A stretch of 64,000 nt of DNA from Molossus alvarezi (taxonomy: Eukaryota; Chordata; Mammalia; Chiroptera; Molossidae), in NCBI GenBank assembly GCA_037176705.1, contig CM073885.1, positions 220,360,290 through 220,424,289 on the forward strand. Direction: 5' to 3'. The notes under the pieces were generated by a model, which saw nothing but the letters and a program-made list of their open reading frames with translations, searched no databases and was not told the DNA's origin. The position numbers and the translations under genes were made by a program. This document shows positions 43,996-52,949 of this stretch, in pieces. How positions within the stretch are numbered: position 1 is the first letter of the stretch; every line of letters starts with the position of its first letter.

Positions 43996-44172
43996 TGCCG
44001 GATTTAGCAAATACATATAAAGGACTCCCACTTAAATTGGAGTTTCAAATAGATAATAATTTTTTAGTATAAGCCTATCCTATGCAATATTTGGGACATA
44101 CCTATATTAAAAAGTAAATTTCTTGTTTACCTGAAATTCAAATTTAGTGAGGTGTCCTGTATTTTACCTGGC
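43996..44172. repeat. Palindromic fold-back fossil
   Basis: The left half ('ggatttagcaaatac...ggactcccacttaaatt...gtttcaaatagataataattttttagtataag') is the diverged reverse complement of the right half ('cctatattaaaaag...gtttacctgaaattcaaatttagtgaggtgtcctgtattttacctggc'). The unit matches a known common mammalian palindromic repeat whose name I cannot give. Confidence 0.7.
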
Positions 44173-44395
44173 ATCTCTACCCAGAATCCCACTATCAGAA
44201 CCAGGTTTTGTTGAGCTTGTACCTCTAGCAAGATTCTAATTTGTCTTCCGGTATATTCTCTCAGAGGAGAGTGTAGGAAAGGCCCACACCTGGCCCCACC
44301 CTTCGTGTACAAGGCAGGAACCTGCCCACCTGGGAGTGGCTCAGTTGGTCGGGTGCTGTACTGTGCACTAAAGATGGTCAGTTCAGACTTCCGGT

Positions 44396-44407
44396 CAAGA
44401 TGGCGGC
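44396..44407 (+). promoter_or_regulatory. YY1-type site in HAL1 5' UTR
   Basis: caagatggcggc at 11 bp from the element start matches the YY1 core that positions transcription initiation in L1 promoters of other mammals. Function here is inferred. Confidence 0.6.
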
Positions 44408-45244
44408 GTAGGTAAACACGGTATTGCGTCCTCCCACAACCACATCAAAGTTACAACTAAACTACAGAACAACCATCATTCAAAACCGCCTGAAATCAAG
44501 CTGAATGGAAGTCCTACAACTACGGAATAAAAGCAGCAGCCGCATCCAGACTGGTAGGAGGGCCGGTGGCAAGACCGGCTGGTCCCACACCCACGTGTGG
44601 CGGATAAAAATCAGGAGGACACCTCGGCTGGGAAGGTCCTTCCTGAGGACTGAGGGGTCCCCGTCCCACACCAGATGCCCCGCTCAGGGTTCCAGTGCCA
44701 GGAAGAGAAGTCCCCATAATTTCTGGCTGGAAAAACCAGCGGAAACTAAGGCTCAGGGAAGCTGACACGGCTGGAGCCCCAGGTAGCTCCTTAAAGGGCC
44801 CGCGCACGGACTTATCGGACTTTCTCCCTCTAAGCTTGGAGGGGAGGCAGCTCGAGGGGCACCAGAGACATACAGGGAAGAACTGAGCTGTTTGGCACTG
44901 AAGCGAGGGCTGGAGAGGGGGCTTTCTCCGGGACAAACGTGCTGTCAGAGGCCTTTGTTCCTTTGGTGAGCCCTTCCCTGGGCCGGCAGACAGCCACCAT
45001 ATCTGGGACTCCAGTAACCTGGCTCACACTGGTAGCCCCGCCCTGGTGACTCCCTGAGGCCCCGCCCCACCCAATTTTCAGGCCCACCCAAGCTGTTGCC
45101 ACTTGCTTAACCATAGGATTGGCCTATCTTGGATCCTGCTTCAGGTTTTTCCTAAATTCTTTCAAACGAGCAGCATCTGGTCTCAGCTAGCCCCATACCT
45201 CTCGTTAAGTAATACACAGAAACAAACACAGGGAGGCAGCCAAA

Positions 45245-46161
45245 ATGAGGAGACAAAGAAACAGGTCCCAAATGAAAGAATAGAACAAAACCCCAAGAAA
45301 AGAACTAAGCAAAATGGAGATAAGCAACCTAACAGATGCTGAGTTCAAAATACTGCTTATAAGGATACTCAATGAACTCAGTGAGAACGTCAGTGAACTT
45401 AGTGAGGGCCTCAAGAGCATAAAAAAGGACCAGTCAGAATTGAAGGAGGCATTAACTGAAATAAAGAATAACTTACACAGCTTCAATACTAGAGTATGTA
45501 AATCCAAGAAGCAAACCATCAATTTGGAATATAAGGAAGCAAAAACGCCCAATCAGAACAACAAAAAGGAATAAAGAATCCAAAAAAATGAGGATAGTGT
45601 AAGGAGCCTCTGGGACAACTTCAAGCATGCCAACATTCACATCTTGGGGGTGCCAGAAGGAGAAGAGAGAGAACAAGAAATCGAAAACCTGTTTGAAACA
45701 ATAATGGCAGAAAACTTTCCTAACTTGGTGAAGGAAACAGACATACAAGTCCAGGAAGCACAGAGAGTTCCAAACAAGATGAACCCCAAGAGGCCCACAC
45801 CAAAACACATCATCATCAAAATGCAAAAGGTTCAAGACAAAGAGAGAATCTTAAAAGCAGCAAGAGAAAGGCAGCTAGTTACCTACAAGGGAGTACCCAT
45901 AAGGCTCTCAGCTGATTTCTCAAAAGAAACTTTGCAGGCCAAAAGGGAGTGGCAAGAAATATTCAGAGTGATGAAAAGTAAGAACCTACAACCAAGAGTA
46001 CTCTATCTTGCAAAGCTGTCATTTAGAATCGATGGCCATATAGTTTCCCAGACAAGAAGAACTTAAAGGAGTTCATCACCACCAAACCGTTATTATATGA
46101 AATGATGAAGGGTCTTTTTGAAGAAAAAGATAAAATATATGAACAAACAAAATGGCAATGA
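45245..46161 (+). pseudogene. HAL1 ORF1 (L1 ORF1p-like), inactivated
   Basis: Starts at ATG 45245 ('MRRQRNRSQMKE'). The coiled-coil heptad region follows at about 45314-45500 ('ILNELSENVSELSEGLKSI'), then the RRM ('GVPEGEEREQEIENLFETIM', 45644 on) and the C-terminal domain ('RLSADFSKETLQAKREWQE'). ORF1p is the trimeric RNA-binding chaperone of L1 RNPs. Lesions: TAG at 45281, TAA at 45572 and a frameshift near 46035, after which the C-terminus ('FITTKPLLYEMMKGLF') continues to a TGA at 46159. The reading frame is otherwise kept over ~300 codons, consistent with past activity. I chose the upstream ATG because its frame joins the coiled coil. Confidence 0.88.
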
Positions 46162-46257
46162 ATACATATCTATCGACAATGGAATCTACAAACAAAATGA
46201 ACAGATAGATCAGAAACATTCTCATAGATACAGAGAACATTTTGTTGGTTGCCAGAT

Positions 46258-46465
46258 GGGAGGGGGGTTGGGGGAATGGGTGAAAAAGGTGAGGGGATTA
46301 AGAAGCACAAATCATTGCTAGACTGACAAACCTCAAAGGGAAAGGGGTTGGGGGGGTGGGAAGAAATAAACCAAAGAACTTATATGCATAACCAATGGAC
46401 ACAGACAATAGTGTGGGAAAAGGTGGGAGGGGGGCGGGAGGGGGGAGGAGGGGGTCAATGGGGGG
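46258..46465 (+). other. G-quadruplex-prone tract in HAL1 3' UTR
   Basis: 46258-46280 has four runs of at least three G with loops of 1-3 nt. 46336-46362 and 46415-46465 carry further G-runs. A G-rich polypurine tract is a known feature of L1 3' UTRs, and the same position is G-rich in the L1s at 21.4 kb and 27.4 kb. Confidence 0.75.
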
Positions 46466-46625
46466 AAAATGTGGAACATCTGTAATACATTCTACATTCA
46501 ACAATAAAGATTTAAACAAAAACAAACAAAAAAAAGATTGCCAGTTCAAGGGCGCATACAGAAGGCAACAGATCAGTGTCTCTCCCCTGACCCCCAAATC
46601 AATCAATAAAATAAATAAATAAATT

Positions 46626-47340
46626 TAGGCTTTATATATATCAGACCAAACTTCAGGAGCCAGATGGTGAAGCAGTTACTAAATTCTAAACTAATTTTGT
46701 AAACTTAAACAGCATGCAATGAAGAATTAGAAGTGAAAGCAAGTGTTGGCTTTTGTGAACTCTAACTTATACCTTTGAAATCTCATTTTGAAATTCTGCA
46801 ATAAATTACTTTTCTATCAATCAGTCATTCAGACCGTCAGAATGCATACTTGCTGCAACTCAAAGCTCCACAAAGCAGGCTAATTCTTGTTAGTGCACAT
46901 CCATCACTGGGCGAAACATGCCTCCCTGGCAGCAGACACCAGCAAATCCAAGGAAGGTGGGAGGAGCAAATGAAAAGAGCAGCAGTTCTGAAGGAAGGAA
47001 ATGCTTCCTAGGCCATCTCGTTTGCATCTGGGGGCTATGGGAATGCTGCAATTCACTAAGGAGCCCTGTTGTCATTTGAGAAGCACATTGCAACACTGCG
47101 ACCAACCAGGGCCACTCACCTAGCAGCAAACTGGGTCTAAGATCTGGGTCAGGCTCTTTGACCTTTGGAGGCTTTTGCTAGAGCCCTCATTCTCTAGAAA
47201 TACGTAGTATCCAAATTGTATTCGCCTTTTGTAGGAACTTCTGCTATTTTGGAGGCTTCAGTGGACAATTTTGGTGTTTTTCCAAAATTAATGTCTAAAA
47301 GAGAAAATACAGCCAGGCTTGGATTCCAAGATAAACTGGA
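46626..47340. other. Unassigned, no gene seen
   Basis: No repeat or exon recognised. Confidence 0.35.
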
Positions 47341-47344
47341 GCAT

Positions 47345-47640
47345 GCATAAAGTCTATATTGATTTGGATGCTCTAGCTATAAATAACAAAATATGCATCT
47401 AAAAATGGCTTGAACAATCAGAGTTGTTTTGTTGTTTTTTTTCCTTAAGAGACGGATCATCCCGGTGTGGTTTCAGGAGCTCCCCAATGCCAGGGCTCTG
47501 TGTCAACTTCCCACCTGTTTTCTTGACCTATGCCTCAAGACTACAAGAGAGTTACAGCAGCTCCTAGCATGACAAATTTGCACTTGAAACCAAAGCAGAA
47601 TGAATTTTTATTATTAGAGAAAAGACTCTTTCCTAGAGAC
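47345..47640. repeat. Probable old dispersed repeat
   Basis: 'gctataaataacaaaatatgcatctaaaaatggcttgaacaatcagag' then 'ggtttcaggagctcc' and 'ttacagcagctcctagca' resemble a frequent mammalian repeat containing 'ggcttaaacaat...aga'. Family not assigned. Confidence 0.4.
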
Positions 47641-47839
47641 CCTCAGCAGGTATCTACTTGTGTCTTATCACCAGGACGGAAGGGGACACTTGCAAAGGAG
47701 CCTAGGAGAGTAAGAATCCAGAACTTTTAGCTCCCATGTAGTGAGACAAAGGTTCTGACAGCAGGAAAGAACTGCCACACTTCCCAGTAAGCGGCAGACG
47801 CCGTACACCAGTGCCCTGCCATTGTCATGTGCCTAAAAT

Positions 47840-48230
47840 TCTTCCTAAACTGGCTTGATCTCCTGATTCCCCTATTTCTCCTCATGATGCCAGAAATCCT
47901 CCTGCCCCTTCTCTGAACACCTCAGATTCCTCTCAGACTCCTTGTTTTCCCTAGTCCCCATTACCAGTCAATACCCATGTCTCCAAATCATCCATCCCTT
48001 CTCAGGGAGTTTTGCATCCCTCCTCTCCTTTTGGTTCTACCTAGAATATTGATTCAGACCTTTATCACTTCACAGCCAGACTAACGTGCAAAAGCCACCA
48101 AACCATCTGCCCTGTCGCAGATGCCACTTTTCCATGTTTGCAATTCAGAAAACTTCCAAGGATTCTCCCATTAACCACAGAAGATATTTTAAAGCTGCTA
48201 CCCTAATCCTAAAGGTCAGCCACAATGGGC
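47840..48230. repeat. Probable old LINE-type 3' sequence
   Basis: Pyrimidine-rich blocks ('gcctgccctt...ccaccaaaccatctgccctgtcgcag') resemble the class at 1160-2976 but are more degraded. Low confidence. Confidence 0.35.
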
Positions 48231-48234
48231 TGCA

Positions 48235-48400
48235 GTGGGTAAGAAAGCAGACTTGGTAGTTAAATGTCTTGTGTGATATTTGGCTACTAACATAACTCTC
48301 TAAGACTCAGTTTATTCTTTCAATTAAATAAAGGGGATAATAATACATAGCACACATGGTGTCAACAAATGGTCATTTTTTCCTGTTATTCCTGTTATTA
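48235..48400 (+). repeat. MIR fossil
   Basis: 'gtaagaaagcagacttggtagttaaatg', 'gactcagtttattctttcaattaaataaaggggataataatac': plus-strand MIR. Confidence 0.7.
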
Positions 48401-49063
48401 AGCAGAGGCATTCTACTGTGTATTCAGATCTATGGCTGTGTAATACATACATGGTGCCTGCCCTCAATGAGCTGATTTCAGGTGGTGAATTCTAGTAGTC
48501 CACTGGCTGAATTTCCCTCTAATCCACTACCCAATATCCATTTTACAAACTAAGTCTTTGTTTTTCTCTACTTGACTAAGGAGAGATCCAAGGGTAGCAA
48601 CATTTTGGACTACATTCATTCTTCAACCAAGAGTTCTCCAAAATTCTAAAATCTTATTTGTCTTCAGGACCACCTTCATTTGCTCTGAGACTGTAACCCC
48701 TGGCTCATGTCTTGGCTCACCCTTTCAAAGCACACTATGCTCCCAGAAGCTGTTAACAGTATTTATTTATCTTCATCTGACATCTGCACAGCTTCAAAGG
48801 GCAGAGATGGCAAGCCATGGTGGCTCTTTGTCTCCTTGTGCTACAGTGAGATGTTTTCTGTAAATGTTAAGTACTGGAGATTTCAGGTCACACCAGGGAT
48901 TAAAGGGACGCAAAAATTACATTCTTCTCACTTCACTACGGTCTTGTGATTTAGCTTTAACATCTTCAAATGTTGATTTCTCTTAACTTGACTCTTGGTC
49001 AGTTTGCACAAACCAGCTACAATAACAGGCAATATTGTATCACAGAGCACTCATTTTCTGTTT
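48401..49063. other. Unassigned, no gene seen
   Basis: No repeat or gene recognised. Confidence 0.35.
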
Positions 49064-49078
49064 AAAAAATAATAATGA

Positions 49079-49333
49079 GCCCTGGCCGGTTTGGCTCAGT
49101 GGTTAGAGCGTCGGCCTGCGGTACAGAGAGACCCGGGTTCGGTTCCCGCTAAGGGCACGTACTTCGGTTGCAGTTTGTCCCCAACCCTGGTTGGTCGTGC
49201 GGGTGGCAGCCACTCCATGTGTCCCTTCACGTCGATGTTTCTCTCTCTCTCTCCCTTCCTCTCTCTCCCTCCCACTCTATCTGTACAAAAAAATGGAAAA
49301 ATATCCTCGGGTGAGCATAAAAAATAATAATAA
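49079..49333 (+). mobile_element. Ves SINE (young A type)
   Basis: Nearly consensus copy with intact head, B box, 'cgtcgatgttt', CT tract and 'gtcctcgggtgagcat' tail box, followed by (AAT)n. TSD involves aataataatga (49068-49078 and 49335-49345), embedded in the AAT-rich tail. Confidence 0.94.
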
Positions 49334-49607
49334 TAATAATAATGAAAGGCATAGCTTAAAAATAAGCAACACCTGTCCCTACTGATCCCTTCTAGCCACG
49401 AAAGAATTCCATATAACTAATGCTTCCTTTGCCCTCTGAGATAATCCAGGCAGAGAAAGGATGAGACATTGCCTCAGTTCACCAGTTCATTCTGGCAAAG
49501 TGCTGGCAGGGAGCTGAGCCCTGCCCTCCCTCCTTCCTCCAGAGCCCGGGCCAGAGGCAGGCATGAGAGTCTCCATGTCGCCGCTCTGCACAGGAACACT
49601 ACACAAT

Positions 49608-49840
49608 CAGACATAGTGACTCTGGAGCTAGACCACCTGGGTTCAAATCATGGCTGAGTGACATTTCTCAGGCCTCTTAATTTATTTGTGCCTGAGGTTC
49701 CACAGCTAAATGAAGGATAAAAACTGAATGACCTCATAGGATTGCCATGAGAATCACACAAATTGATACATATAACATGCTTATGGCACTGCCTGACATA
49801 TGATTAAGGGCTATGTAAGTGTAAGTGGTTGTTATTACTA
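49608..49840 (+). repeat. MIR, near full length
   Basis: 'agacatagtgactctggagctagaccacctgggttcaaatc', 'gagtgacatttctcaggcctcttaa', 'cctcataggattgccatgagaatcacac', 'ggcactgcctgacatatgattaagggc'. Confidence 0.88.
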
Positions 49841-50018
49841 ATACTCCTTCCCTTGGCTTGGCTAACTGTCAACTGTCTTGATGGCTTGCTGGAACACATC
49901 CTGAACATTCTCCCTAAGCTCCCTATTCAGATCTCCAGCCAGCCTATGAATCAACCAATTCCATTCTGTGGAAAAGAGTCCAAGAAGAATAAATGGAGAA
50001 TGCTGGATACGGTAGAGC

Positions 50019-50091
50019 TAATGCTTTATCAGGGTCTTGAGAAATCTGGCCAGGGTAATACTTTATCAGGTTTTCAAGAAATCTGGACAAT
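50019..50091 (+). repeat. Two-copy 37-bp tandem duplication
   Basis: Unit 1 (50019-50055) 'taatgctttatcaggg...' and unit 2 (50056-50091) 'taatactttatcaggt...' share the core 'agaaatctgg' and differ at about seven sites. It is an old local duplication in otherwise unassigned sequence. Confidence 0.85.
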
Positions 50092-50462
50092 AGAAATGAA
50101 AACTGCTTTCTTTAAAAGGGAGTCCATACTTTATTCCTCTCCAATGAAACAGTGTGCTCCTTAAAAGTCAAACAGCATCCCACTCACTGCCTACTCTTTA
50201 TAACCTCCTACTCAAACATGCATGCTGCTGAGAAAATTAGTAAAGTGCACAATTCAAATGGCTTTGGCTCATTAAAAATCAGGCTTTTGACAAATCTATT
50301 AATCCTAGGATTTCAACTGTAAGGTAATGTTCAGTTTGCAAATCATAGTCAGAGCACCTACGTAGAAAGCTACTCTTATGATAAAAATATGGTCAAGTTT
50401 TAAAATCTTTCTGATGGTCCTTATTCTCACTTAGTGACCTCCTTTTAAAAAGTGAAATAATA

Positions 50463-50878
50463 GTCCAGCTGGTATGGCTCAGTAGATAAAGAGTCATCCC
50501 ATGGACTGAGAGGTCCCGGGTTCGATTCCCAGTCAGGGCACATGCCCGAGTTGCGGGCTTGATCCTCAGTGGGGGGCATGCAGGAGGCAGCCAATCGATG
50601 TTTCTCTTTATTTTTTTAAAAAATATATGTTTTATTGACTTTTTAGAGGGAGAGGAAGAGAGAGGGCGATAGAAACATTATTGAGAAATTGATTGGCTGC
50701 CTCCTGCACATCCCCCACTGGGGATCGAGGCCATGACCTCTTGATCCATGGGTCAGTGCTCAACCACTGAGCCACACCGGCTGGGCCAATGTTTCTCTCT
50801 CTCATCAATCTTTCTATCTCTCTCTCCCTTCCTCTCTCTAAAAAAATTAATAAAAACATACTTTTTTAAAGTTGAAAA
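50463..50878 (+). mobile_element. Ves SINE (B type), interrupted
   Basis: Left part 50463-50607 (head 'ccagctggtatggctcagtagataaagagtcatcccatgg'), right part 50789-50878 (CT tract, 'aaaaattaataaaaac' tail). Flanking tgaaataata-type repeats at 50452-50462 and 50880-50890 mark the TSD. Confidence 0.9.
50608..50787 (-). mobile_element. Ves SINE (B type), nested in Ves
   Basis: Opposite-strand copy inserted within the CT/body junction of the plus-strand Ves. TSD atgtttctct at 50598-50607 and 50789-50798. The head reads, reversed, 'gcccagccggtgtggctcagtggttgagcac'. B subfamily was active after the host B copy had already landed. Confidence 0.9.
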
Positions 50879-50890
50879 AATGAAATAATA

Positions 50891-51585
50891 TAATGTACAC
50901 ACTTAAACAATGTGCCTCCAATACTGTAAGTTCTTTGTACCAGCTTTAATAATACCTCTAATAACACAATATAGAAGCTAAGAAATGGTTCAAAGAAACA
51001 TCCTGCAACTTCCTCATAGTTTCAGGATTATCAACACAATTTACAAGGCACATAAAAACCACAATGACATACATATTAAAAGTTCTTTTCACCTAAAGAC
51101 TATAAAAATACTTTGGCTGAATTATCTGTGTTTCAGATCTATTAGCTCACCAAGTGGCACTAATGAAAAGCAAAAGCACCCAAAGAAAGAAGGATGGCAA
51201 GGAACTGAGAGAGAGCAAAGGCCTGAGAATAATCTGAAATTGGCTCCATCCACTCTTTGAGAGTTGACTAATGGAAACAGGGAACCTCTGTTTCCACTCC
51301 ATAGTTCCAGTTCTTAGTGAACACTGTCTGTGTTCCTAATACAGCAGCAAAATAATAAATCAGAGTGGATTCAATGTAAGTATGACCCCATTTGAAGAGA
51401 CTAAACGTTTAGTACAATTCAATTTTCTGTGGTTCACCTACTGGCTCACAACTTGGCTGGGAGTGTGGCTGGAAGGTTGGGGCAGGACCAAGAATTACCA
51501 GGCAAGCCAGACACACACCATCAATAAGATGCCTTTTAACATAATAGTTACTAATGAAAATATTCCTAAATTAAAAATTTTCTTT
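50891..51585. other. Unassigned, no gene seen
   Basis: No repeat or gene recognised. Confidence 0.35.
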
Positions 51586-51589
51586 CTCC

Positions 51590-52133
51590 CCAGCAATTCT
51601 AATCCTAGGTATGTAAACATAATGGAAAATATGTGTCCACACAAACAATCTGTACATGAATGTTCATAACAGCACTATTCATAATAGCCTCAAAGTAGAA
51701 ATAACCCAGATTTCCACTAACAAATGAAAGGATACATAAAATGTGGCATATCCATAATGGAATATAATTTGGCATAAAAAGAAATGAAGTATTAATCCAT
51801 GTCAAACCATGGATGAAACCTGAAAACGTTACGCTAAGTGAAAGAAGCCAATCACAGAAGGCCACACAATGTATGATTCTATTTATACTAAATGTCCAGA
51901 TTAGGCAAATCTATAGGGACAGAATGTATATTAGTGGCTGCCAGGAGTTGGGGGAAGGAGGGAACAGGGAGTGCTAATAAGTAGGAGGTTTTTGGGGGAG
52001 GGTGATGAAATATTTTTTAAATGATGGTGGTGATAGTTGCACTACTCCATAAATACACTAAAAGTCATTGAATTGTGCACTTTAAATGGATGAATTTTAT
52101 ATGTGAACTATATTTCTATAAAGCCAGTTTTTT
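51590..52133 (+). repeat. Old L1M 3' end
   Basis: ORF2 end and 3' UTR: 'gcaattctaatcctaggtatgtaaac', 'aacagcactattcataatagcc', 'atggaatataatttggcataaaaagaaatg', 'gtggctgccaggagttggggg', 'cattgaattgtgcactttaaatgg'. Stops throughout. Confidence 0.9.
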
Positions 52134-52735
52134 TTAAAGTTGCTTTTCCCTCATTTCTTTACCAAATAGATATTTATTCAGTAGTTACTCAGTACAAATT
52201 AGAAGGTTAACAGTGAAGTATATAAGATACACAGTAGACCTTTGTCCTTCACAAGGGATACTTCAGGAAACATTTCCAAATCACCAAATAAATGATTACC
52301 ACTGGAGCTGAGACATTGCACAACTACAGGCGTTGTCCCTCATTTTGGAATCTACGGGAATGATGTTCCCAAGAGTCATGCAGAGCGAGATCTCCTAGGC
52401 ATAGAGGGTGGTCCTGGCTACCACCAAGACACTAGCATGTGGCTTTCTTCCCTGGAATCCCTCCCACCACTGCTGAAGAGCCAGTTCTTTTTTTTTTCCC
52501 CCAAGAATTATTGAATATGTGCCAATAGATTGGTATGCGGACAGTGGTTGGTCAGCCAGGTTACATGGTGTATCCCCCGTAGGCATGGCCAACACCAGTG
52601 AGTCTCGACAAGAAAAAGTTCCATGACCCACCCTACTGACTTGACCTCATCTCATTAAACTATTTAGGATAGCAGTTTCAATCCATCATGTGGTTAAAAA
52701 TTGCCAGTCTTATTTATAGGCAAGTCATCTTTTTC
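52134..52735. other. Unassigned, no gene seen
   Basis: No named repeat or exon. A 78-codon minus frame (52395-52631) has no domain resemblance. Confidence 0.35.
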
Positions 52736-52740
52736 TGAAT

Positions 52741-52945
52741 TTTTTTAATCCTTACCAGAGGACATGTTATTTTATTGATTTTTTTAGAGAGAGAGGAAGA
52801 AGGAGAGAGAGAGAGAAAGAAACATTGATGTGAGAGAGAAATATCGATTGGTTGCCTCCTATATGTGCCCTGACCTGGAATCGAACCCACAACCTTTGTG
52901 GTGTATGGGACAATGCTCCAACCAACTGAACCACCTGGCCAGGGC
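52741..52945 (-). mobile_element. Ves SINE, older form
   Basis: Minus-strand copy: 'aatccttaccagaggacatg' tail box, GA tract, 'cgattggttgcctcctatatg', 'gaatcgaacccacaacc', head ending 'caaccaactgaaccacctggccagggc'. The head resembles the classical Ves consensus more than the A-type copies. Probable TSD tttctgaat / tttctgcat. Confidence 0.88.
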
Positions 52946-52949
52946 TTTC

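Larger units (their letters stand above)
44386..46532 (+). mobile_element. HAL1 (half-L1), near full length
   Basis: Structure: L1-type 5' UTR starting 'acttccggtcaagatggcgg' (44387), GC-rich leader to ~45240, ORF1 (broken), then directly the L1-type 3' UTR and A-rich tail. ORF2 is absent. TSD aaagatggtcagttca (44370-44385) and aaagattgccagttca (46533-46548) has two differences, so it is moderately old. HAL1 elements are known mammalian ORF1-only L1 derivatives that rely on L1 ORF2p in trans. The 5' start at the promoter indicates an essentially complete copy. Confidence 0.9.
44324..46625 (+). mobile_element. Older tRNA-SINE split by HAL1
   Basis: Left part 44324-44385 ('gcccacctgggagtggctcagttggtcgggtgctgtactgtgcac') and right part 46549-46625 ('gggcgcatacagaaggcaacagatc', A/AAAT tail) form one roughly 140-bp tRNA-derived SINE, an early Ves relative. 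The HAL1 occupies 44386-46532. Confidence 0.75.

Noticed and set aside
47098..47125. Possible extra Ves fragment ('gaccaaccagggcc')
   Set aside because: Only a short similarity with no flanking Ves sequence or TSD.
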